Source of the DNA: Heliomarina baculiformis
Lineage (GTDB): Bacteria > Pseudomonadota > Alphaproteobacteria > Rhodobacterales > Rhodobacteraceae
Reading direction: 5' to 3'
Assembly: GCF_019966545.1 (NCBI RefSeq)
Contig: NZ_JAIMIC010000013.1
Coordinates: 35,348 to 99,347, forward strand
DNA: 64,000 bases
This document shows, piece after piece, positions 29,801 through 38,131 of this stretch. Every line of letters begins with the position of its first letter. The stretch's first letter is position 1. Position numbers and translations under genes: made by a program. The notes beneath the pieces are model-generated. The model was not told where the DNA came from. It did not search any database and worked only from the letters and a program-made list of their open reading frames with translations.

Positions 29801-30487
29801 ATGTGCTTGTCCGCGCAAGTCAGCTTTGCCGCCAGCGTTTTTCTTGTTGGCGGCGGCACGGCCATTTCAATTGTGGCGTGGCGGCGAAACAAACGGTATC
29901 TTCCGCTTGCCCTGATGCCGCTTTTTGCCGGACTGCAACAGTTTACCGAGGGTTTTGTCTGGGTCGGCATGAACGGAAACGATCCCCTGACGGTCTTATG
30001 GGGAGCTATGGGGTTCATTTTTTTCACCTGGTTCATGTGGCCGATCTGGGTGCCATACTCGGTCTACGTTCTGGAACCGGACGACAGCCCTCGGAAGCGG
30101 TTGTTCCGCCTCATGGCGTTGATCGGACTGGCCTTCGGTCTATTGCTTTACATCCCGCACGGGCTGAACAGCAGCATGGTCGTGGTCGAGATCAACAACC
30201 AGTCGCTGGCCTATGAAAAATCAATGTGGCTTGATTACATGATGCCACGCTGGCTGACCAATACGATCTATGTGACCCTTATCACCCTGCCGCCAGCGCT
30301 GTCGCATTACAAACATATGCGCCATTTCGCCCTGACGCTGGTGGCGGTGATCGTGATCGATATCGCCTTTCTCCAGTTTGCCTACATTTCGTTTTTCTGC
30401 CTGCTGGCGGGGCTCGCAACGCTGCATCTGGTGTACATCATTTTGACCAACAAATGCGCCCGTGAATGCCCTGAATTGTTCGCCTGA
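29801..30487 (+). CDS. DUF6629-family membrane protein
   Basis: A 228-residue protein with about seven membrane helices, opening with the family-typical M-C-L-S-A-Q-V-S-F. I recognise the DUF6629 pattern but no function is known. The ATG at 29801, about 12 bases after GGAG, places the conserved Cys at residue 2; the open frame extends to 29762 without support. It ends with KCARECPELFA, giving a second Cys pair. The 358-base region before it, shared with the divergent CPD ATPase, contains the riboswitch-like element and the FNR-type box. Confidence 0.8.
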   Translation: MCLSAQVSFAASVFLVGGGTAISIVAWRRNKRYLPLALMPLFAGLQQFTEGFVWVGMNGNDPLTVLWGAMGFIFFTWFMWPIWVPYSVYVLEPDDSPRKRLFRLMALIGLAFGLLLYIPHGLNSSMVVVEINNQSLAYEKSMWLDYMMPRWLTNTIYVTLITLPPALSHYKHMRHFALTLVAVIVIDIAFLQFAYISFFCLLAGLATLHLVYIILTNKCARECPELFA

Positions 30488-30533
30488 TTCCGTCGCCTAG
30501 CTTTGCTTGTCGCAGTAGGGGATCGCTTCGGCG

Positions 30534-31097
30534 CTAGACTGGGCAGTAGCAATCATCGGGATCCTCCAGGCAGCAGGCTCCACAATGGTATTGGATCGCC
30601 TCGCGCAGAGCAGCGCGCGCCCTGTGCAGCCGAACGCCAAGGGCATTGCGGTTCAACCCCATATCGGCGGCCACGATTTTCCGATCCTCTTCACCGAAAT
30701 CGATCCGCCGGATCAATTTGGTATCAACGGTACGAAGCTCGGTAAGCAGCCTGCTCGGACAAGTGCACAGCCGCGCCATCTGCACCGGCGCATCGGCAAC
30801 CAACTGATGTGGGTCTCGTGCGACAGCTACGGCCAAGCGGCTGCGCCGAGTGGCTTTGCGAAAATGATCGTTCATGGTGGACCGGAGGATCGCGTATAGC
30901 CATGCATCCATGCGTTCCACGTCGCGAAGCTGATCCTTGCGAGTCAGCACCCGAATGCAGAACTCTTGGAAAACATCCTCGGCATCCGCGCGGTTGCCGA
31001 CCCGTTTCGCGAGGAAGCCGAGAAACGCTTTTCGCCCTTCGACCAGTGCGTTCTCGGTCGCTGTTCCACTATATTGTTCTTCCACATTGCTGTTCAT
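30534..31097 (-). CDS. CorE-like ECF sigma factor with linker CxC and C-terminal Cys cluster
   Basis: A 187-residue ECF sigma factor with region 2 (ADAEDVFQEFCIRV, residues 37-50) and region 4 with an intact helix (LNRNALGVRLHRARAALREA, 148-167). Cysteines: C-T-C in the linker (111-113), then H-C-G-A-C-C...C-Y-C at the C-terminus (172-185). This is the layout of CorE-type sigma factors that sense copper or another metal directly. ATG 31097 follows AGGAGG by seven bases. It starts 32 bases after the lgt stop and is probably in the same transcript. The gene at 16354-16926 is a damaged paralogue. Confidence 0.87.
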   Translation of the reverse strand: MNSNVEEQYSGTATENALVEGRKAFLGFLAKRVGNRADAEDVFQEFCIRVLTRKDQLRDVERMDAWLYAILRSTMNDHFRKATRRSRLAVAVARDPHQLVADAPVQMARLCTCPSRLLTELRTVDTKLIRRIDFGEEDRKIVAADMGLNRNALGVRLHRARAALREAIQYHCGACCLEDPDDCYCPV

Positions 31098-31128
31098 TCG
31101 AGTTCCTCCTTTTATTGGCTCCACTTAA

Positions 31129-32052
31129 TCACACGACGGTATTTGGCCTCTGGTCGGCCGCGCTTCCGAAGTGACTGAAGGAGTAAAAAATCAGAGCCAG
31201 TCCTGTCACGATCATCGGCGCGGAAAGCACTTGACCCATCGTCAGCCCCCATTCGCCGAAATGAAGCGCGTGACCGATCGGATTCTCGGCGGTCACGAAC
31301 TGCATGTCCGGCTGCCGGAACAGTTCCACGAAGCTTCTGGCAAGGCCGTACCCAGTAAGGAAAACCCCGGTCAGAGCACCGGGGGCCTTCAGCCAGCCGC
31401 GCCGCCAGGCGAGATAGAGCAGGAGTGTTCCGAGCAGCAGCCCTTCCAGAAGCGCCTCGTATAGCTGCGAAGGGTGTCGGGCGCAGAGCCCGGTGATGCC
31501 GTCACAGACTTGCGCCGCCTCGCCCGGAAAGATTATCGCCCAAGGAACGTCCGTAGGCCGCCCCCAAAGCTCGTTGTTGGTGAAATTCGCCAGCCGTCCC
31601 AGAAACAGCCCCGGCGGAGTTGCCAGCGCAAGCAGGTCTGCGGTGCTGAGCAGGGATCTTTTCTGACGAAGACAGAATATCAGCGCCGCAATCCCTACAC
31701 CCGCAAAACCGCCGTGGAACGACATGCCGCCCTGCCACACCTTGAGGATTTCCAGCGGGTTGGCCAGGTAATAGCCGGGCTGATAAAACAGCACGAAACC
31801 CAGGCGCCCACCCACGATCACGCCCAGTATGATCCATGTCAGAAGGTTCTCGATCTGCTCGCGATCAAGTGGCGGACCGGCCGGGGGCCAGAGTGCCGGG
31901 CGATTGACTGCGGCCAGACAGATGCGCCATCCGATGAGGATGCCGACGATATACGCCAGCGCGTACCAACGCAGCGCGAATGTGAAACTGCCGATTTCGA
32001 TCGAGAACAGATCGGTTCCGATGTCCGGAAATGGTATCGCTGCGGTCAACAT
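31129..32052 (-). CDS. lgt: Prolipoprotein diacylglyceryl transferase (extra copy)
   Basis: The 307-residue membrane protein has the Lgt signature [15 protein letters not shown] (about residues 151-165) and [12 protein letters not shown] (about 193). Lgt moves diacylglycerol from phosphatidylglycerol to the Cys of a lipobox, the first step of lipoprotein maturation. Core genomes encode one essential lgt, so this island copy is probably an extra used under metal stress. It is followed directly by an ECF sigma factor gene and preceded by about 95 bases without a gene. Confidence 0.94.
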   Translation of the reverse strand: MLTAAIPFPDIGTDLFSIEIGSFTFALRWYALAYIVGILIGWRICLAAVNRPALWPPAGPPLDREQIENLLTWIILGVIVGGRLGFVLFYQPGYYLANPLEILKVWQGGMSFHGGFAGVGIAALIFCLRQKRSLLSTADLLALATPPGLFLGRLANFTNNELWGRPTDVPWAIIFPGEAAQVCDGITGLCARHPSQLYEALLEGLLLGTLLLYLAWRRGWLKAPGALTGVFLTGYGLARSFVELFRQPDMQFVTAENPIGHALHFGEWGLTMGQVLSAPMIVTGLALIFYSFSHFGSAADQRPNTVV

Positions 32053-32148
32053 TGAGGGAGTCCCTGTTCTTTACTTTGGAACCGAAAACCGAAATGCCCC
32101 TGGCGCTCAATCCATGGTGCTCGTTTCAGAAGATGGTGTGCGTCACGA

Positions 32149-32835
32149 TCAGTCATGGCGTAATCTACATCTTTGCCAGTCCCTGACGCCGATGAAGACG
32201 AGCGGGGTCAGGGTCAGAGCGCCCAGTCCGATTGCAGCCCAGGCAGCACGGGAGGTGTCTCCGCTGACGGCTTCGTTGCCGAAATGCGCGAGTACGAAAC
32301 TGGCAGGAATAATTCCGGCTAACGTGGCCAGTCCGAAGCGCCAGAAATGCAGTCGGCTGAGCCCCGCTGCATAGCTGACAATATCGAACGAAACGAATGG
32401 TAACAGCCGACTGATAAAAACCGTGAATGTTAGCGCGTTCTGAGAGCCAAGCCAGCCAACATCGATCTTGTCGCCAAACCATTGCCGCAATACGTCCCGA
32501 CCCAAAAACCGGGCGAGAACGAAGGCTGCAAGAGCGCCGAATTCGGCACCGAGAACGATGTAAACTGTTCCGACGGTGTGGCCGTAGGCCGCGCCTGCAG
32601 CCAGTGCGATGGGTGCACTTGGGATCGGCGTGGCCACGATCGCTATCGTCATCAGTCCGACGACTAAAATTGGCCCCCAGATACCTGCAGCCATGACCCA
32701 AGCAGAGATCCTGTCGCCGTTCAGGCGGGTCAGGGTGTCGGGCAGCGGTCCGAACGCAAGGACCAGCAAGGCCGCCGCGAATGCCAGCGCGATGGCGGTC
32801 TTGACGGTTGGTGTGAGCGTATTGTTACGGTTCAT
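32149..32835 (-). CDS. TVP38/TMEM64-family (VTT domain) membrane protein
   Basis: A 228-residue multi-pass protein with the VTT/SNARE-associated core: ATPIPSAPIALAAGAAYG (about residues 67-84), GAEFGALAAFVLARFLGRD and RLLPFVSFDIVSYAAGLS. The family is related to DedA proteins and is linked to lipid scrambling or membrane homeostasis. In metal clusters it often neighbours mercury or selenite genes; here no such enzyme is adjacent. It probably shares a transcript with the DUF302 gene 38 bases upstream. Confidence 0.88.
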   Translation of the reverse strand: MNRNNTLTPTVKTAIALAFAAALLVLAFGPLPDTLTRLNGDRISAWVMAAGIWGPILVVGLMTIAIVATPIPSAPIALAAGAAYGHTVGTVYIVLGAEFGALAAFVLARFLGRDVLRQWFGDKIDVGWLGSQNALTFTVFISRLLPFVSFDIVSYAAGLSRLHFWRFGLATLAGIIPASFVLAHFGNEAVSGDTSRAAWAAIGLGALTLTPLVFIGVRDWQRCRLRHD

Positions 32836-32873
32836 CTGCGCCTCATGTCAGGTCAAGGGCATCGAGAGAGACT

Positions 32874-33302
32874 TCAGGCCGCGTCCAAAGCGGCCCGGAG
32901 CAAATCGCGGACTTGATCGGCGACTTCGTGCAACTCGGCGTTCTCTACCGCTTGCATAGAGGCCACAGGGTCAATGGCGCTGATTTCGGTGCCTCCGTCC
33001 ATCTGGCGCAGAATCACATTGCAGGGCAGCATCGCGCCGATGCGCGGCTCGATTTCGATGGCCTTGTGGGCCATGCCCGGATTGCAGGCACCAAGGATGC
33101 GATAGGGCGCCATCTCCACACCCAGCTTCTTTTTCATCGTCGCCTTCACGTCGATCTCGGTCAGTACGCCAAAGCCCTTTTCTGTCAATGCATCGCGGAC
33201 GCGCATTTCAGCGTCGCCCAAGGCGACATCTTTCAAGACACGATCATAGGTATAGGCCAATTCGATTTTCTCCCTTTCGGATTTTCTGTGGTTGCTGCTC
33301 AT
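32874..33302 (-). CDS. DUF302-domain protein
   Basis: The 142-residue protein matches DUF302: a beta-alpha domain with GFGVLTEIDVKATMKKKLG (about residues 43-61) and YRILGACNPGMAHKAIEIEPRIGAMLPCNVI (about 67-97; two Cys). There is no signal peptide. The function is not established; members frequently occur in sulfur and metal islands. The start at 33302 could be moved inward to a later codon, as the first 13 residues are poorly conserved in type. Confidence 0.85.
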   Translation of the reverse strand: MSSNHRKSEREKIELAYTYDRVLKDVALGDAEMRVRDALTEKGFGVLTEIDVKATMKKKLGVEMAPYRILGACNPGMAHKAIEIEPRIGAMLPCNVILRQMDGGTEISAIDPVASMQAVENAELHEVADQVRDLLRAALDAA

Positions 33303-33319
33303 TGCCTGGACTTGGCAAG

Positions 33320-33348
33320 TCCGGACGCGGTCTGGTGTTGCGTCCGGA
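33320..33348. terminator. Inverted repeat between EF-hand and DUF302 genes
   Basis: TCCGGACGC and its exact complement flank an 11-base loop, followed on the plus strand by TGTTTTC. With the next hairpin it forms a tandem pair between two minus-strand genes, so it may terminate or stabilise the EF-hand message. Confidence 0.4.
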
Positions 33349-33375
33349 TGTTTTCGGATCAGACGTTTGGGGAAG

Positions 33376-33399
33376 CGGCGCCAGTCAGAGCTGGCGCCG
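33376..33399 (-). terminator. Hairpin just downstream of the EF-hand gene
   Basis: Nine-base perfect arms (CGGCGCCAG and complement) enclose TCAGAG, seven bases past the EF-hand stop on the minus strand. No T-run follows. Confidence 0.5.
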
Positions 33400-33405
33400 A
33401 ACCTC

Positions 33406-33990
33406 TCAATTGTCGTTCATCATGGTGCCGTCGCCCATGCCCTGGCCATTGCCGGGCTGACCCTGCGACTGCGCCATGTTCGACCGCATCATCTGCATCC
33501 GTTCCATCATTTCGGCAGGCGCCACCATCTCTTCCGCCGTCACCGCGCCGTCACCGTCGGCATCGAGGTGCTGGAATCGGTCCACCATCATCTCGCGGAT
33601 CATCGCGCTGTGAAGCGTTTCGAACTCTGCAATCGAGAGGGAGCCGTCGCCATCGCCGTCATATTCGGCAAGCTTGGCCTGCAGCTGCGTGCGCATCTCT
33701 TCAGGAGTGACCTTGCCGTCGCCATCAGCGTCCAGCATCTTCGTCATGCCTCCGCCCATCGGGCCCATAACGCCCATCATGCCGCCGCCCATCATGTTGC
33801 CATGCATGCGCTGCATCATATCCATCATTCCATCCATGCCCTCCATCATGCCCATCATGCCGGGGGCACCTCCTTGCGCGGCACCGGGTCCGGATTTTCC
33901 GCCGTGTCCGTGGTGGGACTCCGCGAACGCGGCACCGCCAAGGACGGTTGCAGTGAGGGTCATTGCAGCGAGTAGAGTATTGCGTTTCAT
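33406..33990 (-). CDS. Periplasmic EF-hand, Met-rich calcium/metal-binding protein
   Basis: A 194-residue exported protein: signal peptide (residues 1-23, ending A-F-A-E), a HHGHGG start, a long Met/Gly stretch (residues about 44-85) and three EF-hand loops (DADGDGKVTPEE, DGDGDGSLSIAE, DADGDGAVTAEE). EF-hands should bind calcium; the Met- and His-rich stretch is typical of periplasmic copper binding. It is divergent from the two-component regulator, across a 171-base region, so that regulator is a good candidate for controlling it. Confidence 0.88.
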   Translation of the reverse strand: MKRNTLLAAMTLTATVLGGAAFAESHHGHGGKSGPGAAQGGAPGMMGMMEGMDGMMDMMQRMHGNMMGGGMMGVMGPMGGGMTKMLDADGDGKVTPEEMRTQLQAKLAEYDGDGDGSLSIAEFETLHSAMIREMMVDRFQHLDADGDGAVTAEEMVAPAEMMERMQMMRSNMAQSQGQPGNGQGMGDGTMMNDN

Positions 33991-34161
33991 TTAGGTTACC
34001 TCGTGTCAGTGTTGCGATACAGAACATATGGCAGATGCCTGTCGCGAAGGAATGCAGGGAGCGCAGGCGTTTTGTATCGGCAGGTCGCAAACGCGGGGCC
34101 TGTTACACTTCGTGACAAATCTCTTCGGGAAAGCACCCGGCATTCATCTAAAGGAAGGCTT

Positions 34162-34884
34162 ATGAGCGAACCGCCGCACATTCTTGTCGTCGATGACCAC
34201 CGCGAAATCCGCGATGCCGTGACGCGCTACCTGGAAAAGAACGGGATGCGCGCAACGTCCGCGCGCGACGCGGTCGACATGGATGCGAAGCTTGCGAACG
34301 GCAAGTACGACCTCATCGTCCTCGATGTCATGATGCCGGGGGAAGATGGTCTTTCCGTGTGCCGCCGACTTTCGGCAAGTGGATCCGTTCCGATCCTGAT
34401 GTTGACCGCGCTCGGGGAGGAAACCGACCGGATTGTTGGCCTTGAAATCGGCGCGGATGACTACCTAGCGAAACCCTTCAACCCGCGTGAACTGGTCGCC
34501 CGGATCAAGGCCATCCTGCGCCGTTCGACGAAAGCCGAACCCTATGCAGGTACACTTTCGGGCCGACGTATCGCATTTGCCCATTGGATTCTGGACACGG
34601 ACAGTCGGGTACTTTCGAACGAGGACGGTGAGCAAATCGATCTGACCAGCGCGGAATTCAAGCTTTTGACCGTCCTGCTGGAACGTCCTCGTTTTGTCCT
34701 CAGCCGCGATCAGTTGCTCGATCTGACGGCAGGCCGCGCAGCGTCAGTATTTGACCGGACCATAGACAATCAGATCAGCCGACTGCGCCGGAAGATCGAG
34801 CTTGATCCGTCGCGGCCGCGCATCGTCACGACTGTGCGCGGCGGCGGCTATTGCCTGGCTGCCGATGTCCACGAGTTGAGCTGA
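34162..34884 (+). CDS. OmpR-family response regulator
   Basis: Receiver domain at residues 5-120 with the acidic pair DD (11-12), phospho-acceptor Asp in LIVLDVMMPG (about 55) and Lys in LAKPF (about 107); winged-helix DNA-binding domain at 140-235 (DRTIDNQISRLRRKIE). It regulates transcription in response to the partner kinase. ATG 34162 follows AAGGAAGG; the open frame begins at 34003 but those residues match nothing. Its stop overlaps the kinase start. Location next to Met-rich and copper genes suggests metal sensing, but the signal is not shown. Confidence 0.93.
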   Translation: MSEPPHILVVDDHREIRDAVTRYLEKNGMRATSARDAVDMDAKLANGKYDLIVLDVMMPGEDGLSVCRRLSASGSVPILMLTALGEETDRIVGLEIGADDYLAKPFNPRELVARIKAILRRSTKAEPYAGTLSGRRIAFAHWILDTDSRVLSNEDGEQIDLTSAEFKLLTVLLERPRFVLSRDQLLDLTAGRAASVFDRTIDNQISRLRRKIELDPSRPRIVTTVRGGGYCLAADVHELS

Positions 34885-36293
34885 TGCCGCGCCCCTTCGA
34901 TAATCTTCGTGGGCAGTTGGTCCTGCTGATCGTCGCGGCGCTTGCTGTCGCACAGACGATCAGCCTGTGGCTGTTCGTCGACGAGCGTGGTCTCGCCGTG
35001 CGCGCCGCCTTGGGTTTCGAAGCGGCAGGCCGGGCCGCGAACGTCGCGCTCTTGCTCGAAGAGGCGCCGGAGTCCTTGCAGCAGGCGATCCTGAGAGCGG
35101 CGAATTCCCCTTTGGTACGTTTCGATCTTTCGGACATTCCCGCTGTCGATCATGAAAGCCATGCAGACGGTGGAGCCGTAGAGGCGCGCGTTCGCGGACT
35201 ACTAGGTGGCGCGAACGATCGAGAAATCCGCGTGGAATTGCACGAGGTCGAGCAAGGCATTCCGCCGATGCCACATCTCGCGCCGGAGATGGCCGAAATG
35301 CATCTCGCGATGATGCGGGGCGAGCTTTCCGCGATCGAAATGCAACTGTCGATCGCCCTGGCGGACGGGCAGTGGCTGAATGTCGGAACAAGGTTCGAGC
35401 GGCCGCCGTTGCAGTGGCCATGGGCTTCAATCGTCAGTTTCGGAATCACGGCGGCGATCATTCTAGTCTCGGCCTGCTGGTTTCTTCTGACCCGGCTAAC
35501 CGGACCGCTTCTGCGCGTTTCGCGCGCAGCCGACAGGCTTGGAAAGGGGGAAGCCGTCGATCCGTTGCCACTGATCGGTCCGAGCGAGGTGCGCGGCCTC
35601 ACGCAGGCCTTCAATCGGATGCAGGCGAGACTGACGCGTTTCGTCGCGGACAGGACAAGACTTCTTGCGGCATTGGGCCATGATCTGCGCTCTCCGCTGA
35701 CCGCCATGCGGGTGCGGGCGGAGATGGTGGACGAGGACGAAACGCGTGAAAGTCTTGTCGCCTCAATCGAGGAAATGCAGGAGATGGTCGATGCAACGCT
35801 TGCCTTTGCACGGGGCATGGCCAGCTCCGAAGTCTACGAGACGGTGGATCTGAAAACCTACCTGAAGCAGTTGCAGGCCGACATGATCGACGGCTTCACC
35901 CTTGATACAGCCAACAGCATAAGCGTTCGCTTGCGTCCCCAATCGGTGCGCCGCGCCCTGCGCAACATCATCGAGAACGCGCAGCGCTATGGCGGGGGGG
36001 CGGAGGTCACCTTCGTACATGACGCCGAATACGTCCAGATACGGGTCTCCGACAACGGACCTGGGGTTCCCGAAGCCGAACTCGAGCAAGTGTTCGAGCC
36101 GTTTTTCCGGCTCGAAAAATCCCGCTCGCGCGAAACCGGTGGGACCGGTCTTGGCCTGTCGATCGCGCGAACGATTGTGCGGGCCCATGGCGGCGACGTA
36201 GCGCTGACGAACCGCACCGAAGGCGGTCTTCTCGTGACCGTCACTTTACCACTCGAAACAGAACCTGATCAGCAAGAAAGGAACACCTCATGA
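34884..36293 (+). CDS. Membrane histidine kinase
   Basis: About 469 residues: an N-terminal membrane helix, a periplasmic sensor of about 150 residues with a Met/His-containing stretch (PPMPHLAPEMAEMHLAMM), a second helix, HAMP domain, H-box ALGHDLRSPLTAMR, and an ATPase domain with NIIENAQRYGGG, DNGPGVPEAE and GGTGLGLSIA. The Met/His cluster in the sensor could bind Cu(I), which would fit the neighbourhood, but this is inference. ATG 34884 overlaps the regulator's TGA; the frame limit 34851 is ignored. Confidence 0.92.
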   Translation: MPRPFDNLRGQLVLLIVAALAVAQTISLWLFVDERGLAVRAALGFEAAGRAANVALLLEEAPESLQQAILRAANSPLVRFDLSDIPAVDHESHADGGAVEARVRGLLGGANDREIRVELHEVEQGIPPMPHLAPEMAEMHLAMMRGELSAIEMQLSIALADGQWLNVGTRFERPPLQWPWASIVSFGITAAIILVSACWFLLTRLTGPLLRVSRAADRLGKGEAVDPLPLIGPSEVRGLTQAFNRMQARLTRFVADRTRLLAALGHDLRSPLTAMRVRAEMVDEDETRESLVASIEEMQEMVDATLAFARGMASSEVYETVDLKTYLKQLQADMIDGFTLDTANSISVRLRPQSVRRALRNIIENAQRYGGGAEVTFVHDAEYVQIRVSDNGPGVPEAELEQVFEPFFRLEKSRSRETGGTGLGLSIARTIVRAHGGDVALTNRTEGGLLVTVTLPLETEPDQQERNTS

Positions 36294-36610
36294 TAAAAAT
36301 GGTATCCGCTGTAACCCCGTCAGCCCTAGTATTGTCCGCCGGAGCCGCGCTCGCCGATCCTGCGGACAGTTGGGGCAACGGTTTCGGTCACATGATGTGG
36401 GGAGGTGGATTCGGCATGGCTGGCGGTTTGATGATGCTGTTGTTCTGGGGGGCGATCATCGCATTGATCGTGTTGGCCGTCCGCGGGTTCTCGGCCGGGT
36501 CCCGCTCAGGCGGCAAATCCGACGCGGCCGAGATTCTTCGCGAACGCTATGCCAAAGGTGAGATTGACGAAGAGGAGTACGAGCGCCGCAAGGCGAAACT
36601 CGAATTGTGA
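36290..36610 (+). CDS. Small membrane protein with SHOCT domain
   Basis: A 106-residue protein with a cleavable or anchoring N-terminal helix (to A-L-A-D, residue 23), a second membrane helix rich in Met/Gly (GFGHMMWGGGFGMAGGLMMLLF, residues 31-52 and on), and a C-terminal SHOCT motif (AAEILRERYAKGEIDEEEYERRK). SHOCT domains often mark oligomerising membrane proteins. It overlaps the kinase stop (ATGA) and so belongs to the two-component operon. Confidence 0.85.
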   Translation: MIKMVSAVTPSALVLSAGAALADPADSWGNGFGHMMWGGGFGMAGGLMMLLFWGAIIALIVLAVRGFSAGSRSGGKSDAAEILRERYAKGEIDEEEYERRKAKLEL

Positions 36611-36706
36611 CGCCAAGGCTGATGCTTTTGATGCCCACCGAACTATGAATCATTAACTATCGACCTTCCCACCATGGAACGCTGTGTCCACTAAGGGAAC
36701 GGCCGA

Positions 36707-36781
36707 ATGATTGGGAAATCGGACAGGTTGTTTTCGCCTTCGGCTTCGACACCGCAGTGTTCCAAACCGTGCTGCCCATGA
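36707..36781 (+). CDS. Possible 24-residue Cys-rich peptide
   Basis: ATG 36707 lies nine bases after AAGGGA. The peptide ends with three cysteines in eight residues, followed by the stop. Length and base composition alone cannot prove it is translated; the cysteines and the CueR-like sequence 17 bases upstream of the ATG are the only support, and the predicted transcript start would fall close to the ribosome site. Confidence 0.25.
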   Translation: MIGKSDRLFSPSASTPQCSKPCCP

Positions 36782-36993
36782 GGGTTGCAATGTTCCATGG
36801 ATGCATATTGCGCGCCGTTCGTGTTTACAGGCCTCGCATTCAGGTCATTTTGGCACGGCAACAAATCGCGTGATGTCAGTAAGCCGAAGGTAGATATTTG
36901 AGGATCACGATCTGGTGACAGCCGGGTTCGCGCGCACTTTTTTGCGATGCTACGAACTGATACAAAATTCACTGTTATGTCAGACGAGCTCGC

Positions 36994-37024
36994 TTGACCC
37001 TCCAGTGCTGGAAGGTGGTTTATG
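36994..37024 (+). promoter_or_regulatory. CueR-type promoter of the L,D-transpeptidase gene
   Basis: TTGACC, 19-base spacer, then TTTATG. The spacer with the -35 holds the dyad ACCCTCC-AGTGCT-GGAAGGT. Distance to the ATG at 37062 is about 38 bases. Confidence 0.8.
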
Positions 37025-37061
37025 CACACCTGATAGGCAAGAAATCAGGAGCAAGAATGCC

Positions 37062-37640
37062 ATGGTAGAGCAGGCACCCTTTGTAATCCATAGACGTCGT
37101 TTCGTACTGGCTGCGGCGGGCGGCGTAATCGCGTTGGCTGCGCCGTCGTTACTCCGGGCGCAGGAAGCGGAAACGACGCGTCGGAACTTATCGTCTTTCC
37201 GCACGCACGAGTGGCGGGACCATTTCGAGACTCTGGACAAAGGTATCATCATTTCGGATACGATCACGAAAGTGTTGCAGCATTGGACCGCCGATGGCGA
37301 AATGCGAATCTATCCGACATCGGTTCCCCTGACCGATGAGTTGACAAAGCGGGGCTATACCGAGGTTGTCGAAAAAAGGGAGAACCCGAGCTGGGCGCCA
37401 ACGCCGTCGATGCGTGAGCGCAACCCCGAATGGCCAGTGCTTATTTCAGGCGGAGACCCCGCCAATCCGCTGGGCACCCGTGCGCTCTATCTGTCTTGGC
37501 AGTATTACCGGATCCACGGAACGCAGGATACTCGGAAGATCGGGCGCAAGTCGTCGAACGGATGTATTGGCCTCTACAATGAACATATCGAGGAAGTCTT
37601 TGACAGAACGGCGGTGGGAACACAGGTCAAATTGATCTGA
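37062..37640 (+). CDS. Tat-exported L,D-transpeptidase (YkuD fold)
   Basis: A 192-residue protein with a twin-arginine signal (HRRRFVLAAAGG, residues 10-21) and the YkuD catalytic block: Y-R-I-H-G-T near residue 154 and S-S-N-G-C-I-G-L near 170, with the catalytic Cys. It should cross-link peptidoglycan 3-3 or attach proteins to it in the periplasm. ATG 37062 has AGGAG nine bases upstream; the frame limit 36915 includes the promoter. Control by a CueR-type promoter is unusual. Copper is known to inhibit L,D-transpeptidases, so a copper-induced copy could compensate; that is inference. Confidence 0.9.
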   Translation: MVEQAPFVIHRRRFVLAAAGGVIALAAPSLLRAQEAETTRRNLSSFRTHEWRDHFETLDKGIIISDTITKVLQHWTADGEMRIYPTSVPLTDELTKRGYTEVVEKRENPSWAPTPSMRERNPEWPVLISGGDPANPLGTRALYLSWQYYRIHGTQDTRKIGRKSSNGCIGLYNEHIEEVFDRTAVGTQVKLI

Positions 37641-37672
37641 AGTGGACAGATGGCTGCGAGGGACCGTAGATA

Positions 37673-38131
37673 ATGAACAAGGTACTTCTGGCCGTTGTGG
37701 CCTTTCTGTTGGTCGGCGGCTTGGCGATTTATTGGAACACCTCCCCATCTGGTCAACAGGCGGCCGGTCACTCGATGGTGCCACCGGACACAAGCGGCGT
37801 GGCCCGAGGGGCACCCATCGTGGAGGTTTCGGTGCCGACGGACCTGTCAGCGAATGCACAGATCGGAAAACGCGCATTCGAGGCGAAATGTGCCGAATGC
37901 CATGGCGCCAACGCAGCAGGTCAGAATGGTGTTGCGCCGCCACTTGTGCACAAGATCTATGAGCCTTCACATCATTCGGACATGGCTTTCGTTCTAGCGG
38001 CCAAGAACGGTGTCCGGTCGCATCACTGGAATTTCGGGAATATGCCGCCGGTCAAGGGACTGACAGACGCTGACGTCAAGATGATCACGCAATTCGTCCG
38101 GGAACTCCAAGAAGCGAATGGCATTTTCTAA
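37673..38131 (+). CDS. Membrane-anchored cytochrome c
   Basis: A 152-residue class I cytochrome c with an N-terminal membrane anchor (residues 4-21), the haem site C-A-E-C-H (73-77) and a distal methionine in FGNMPPVKGL. It carries electrons in the periplasm. It lies 32 bases after the L,D-transpeptidase and before the multicopper oxidase, so it may share the copper-induced transcript. It differs from the two paralogous cytochromes at 39867 and 50614. Confidence 0.9.
   Translation: MNKVLLAVVAFLLVGGLAIYWNTSPSGQQAAGHSMVPPDTSGVARGAPIVEVSVPTDLSANAQIGKRAFEAKCAECHGANAAGQNGVAPPLVHKIYEPSHHSDMAFVLAAKNGVRSHHWNFGNMPPVKGLTDADVKMITQFVRELQEANGIF

Larger units (their letters stand above)
36611..37061. other. 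451-base intergenic region with promoter sites and a possible mini-ORF
   Basis: No conventional gene is visible. It contains a clear CueR-type promoter at 36994-37024, a weaker similar sequence at 36660-36690 (TCGACC then TTCC-CACCAT-GGAA, poor -10), and a 24-codon frame at 36707-36781 behind AAGGGA whose product ends Q-C-S-K-P-C-C-P. Confidence 0.5.

Noticed and set aside
36691..36798. Minus-strand frame beginning M-E-H-C-N-P-H with His/Cys residues
   Set aside because: No ribosome site precedes it and it is antisense to the Cys peptide candidate; no independent support.
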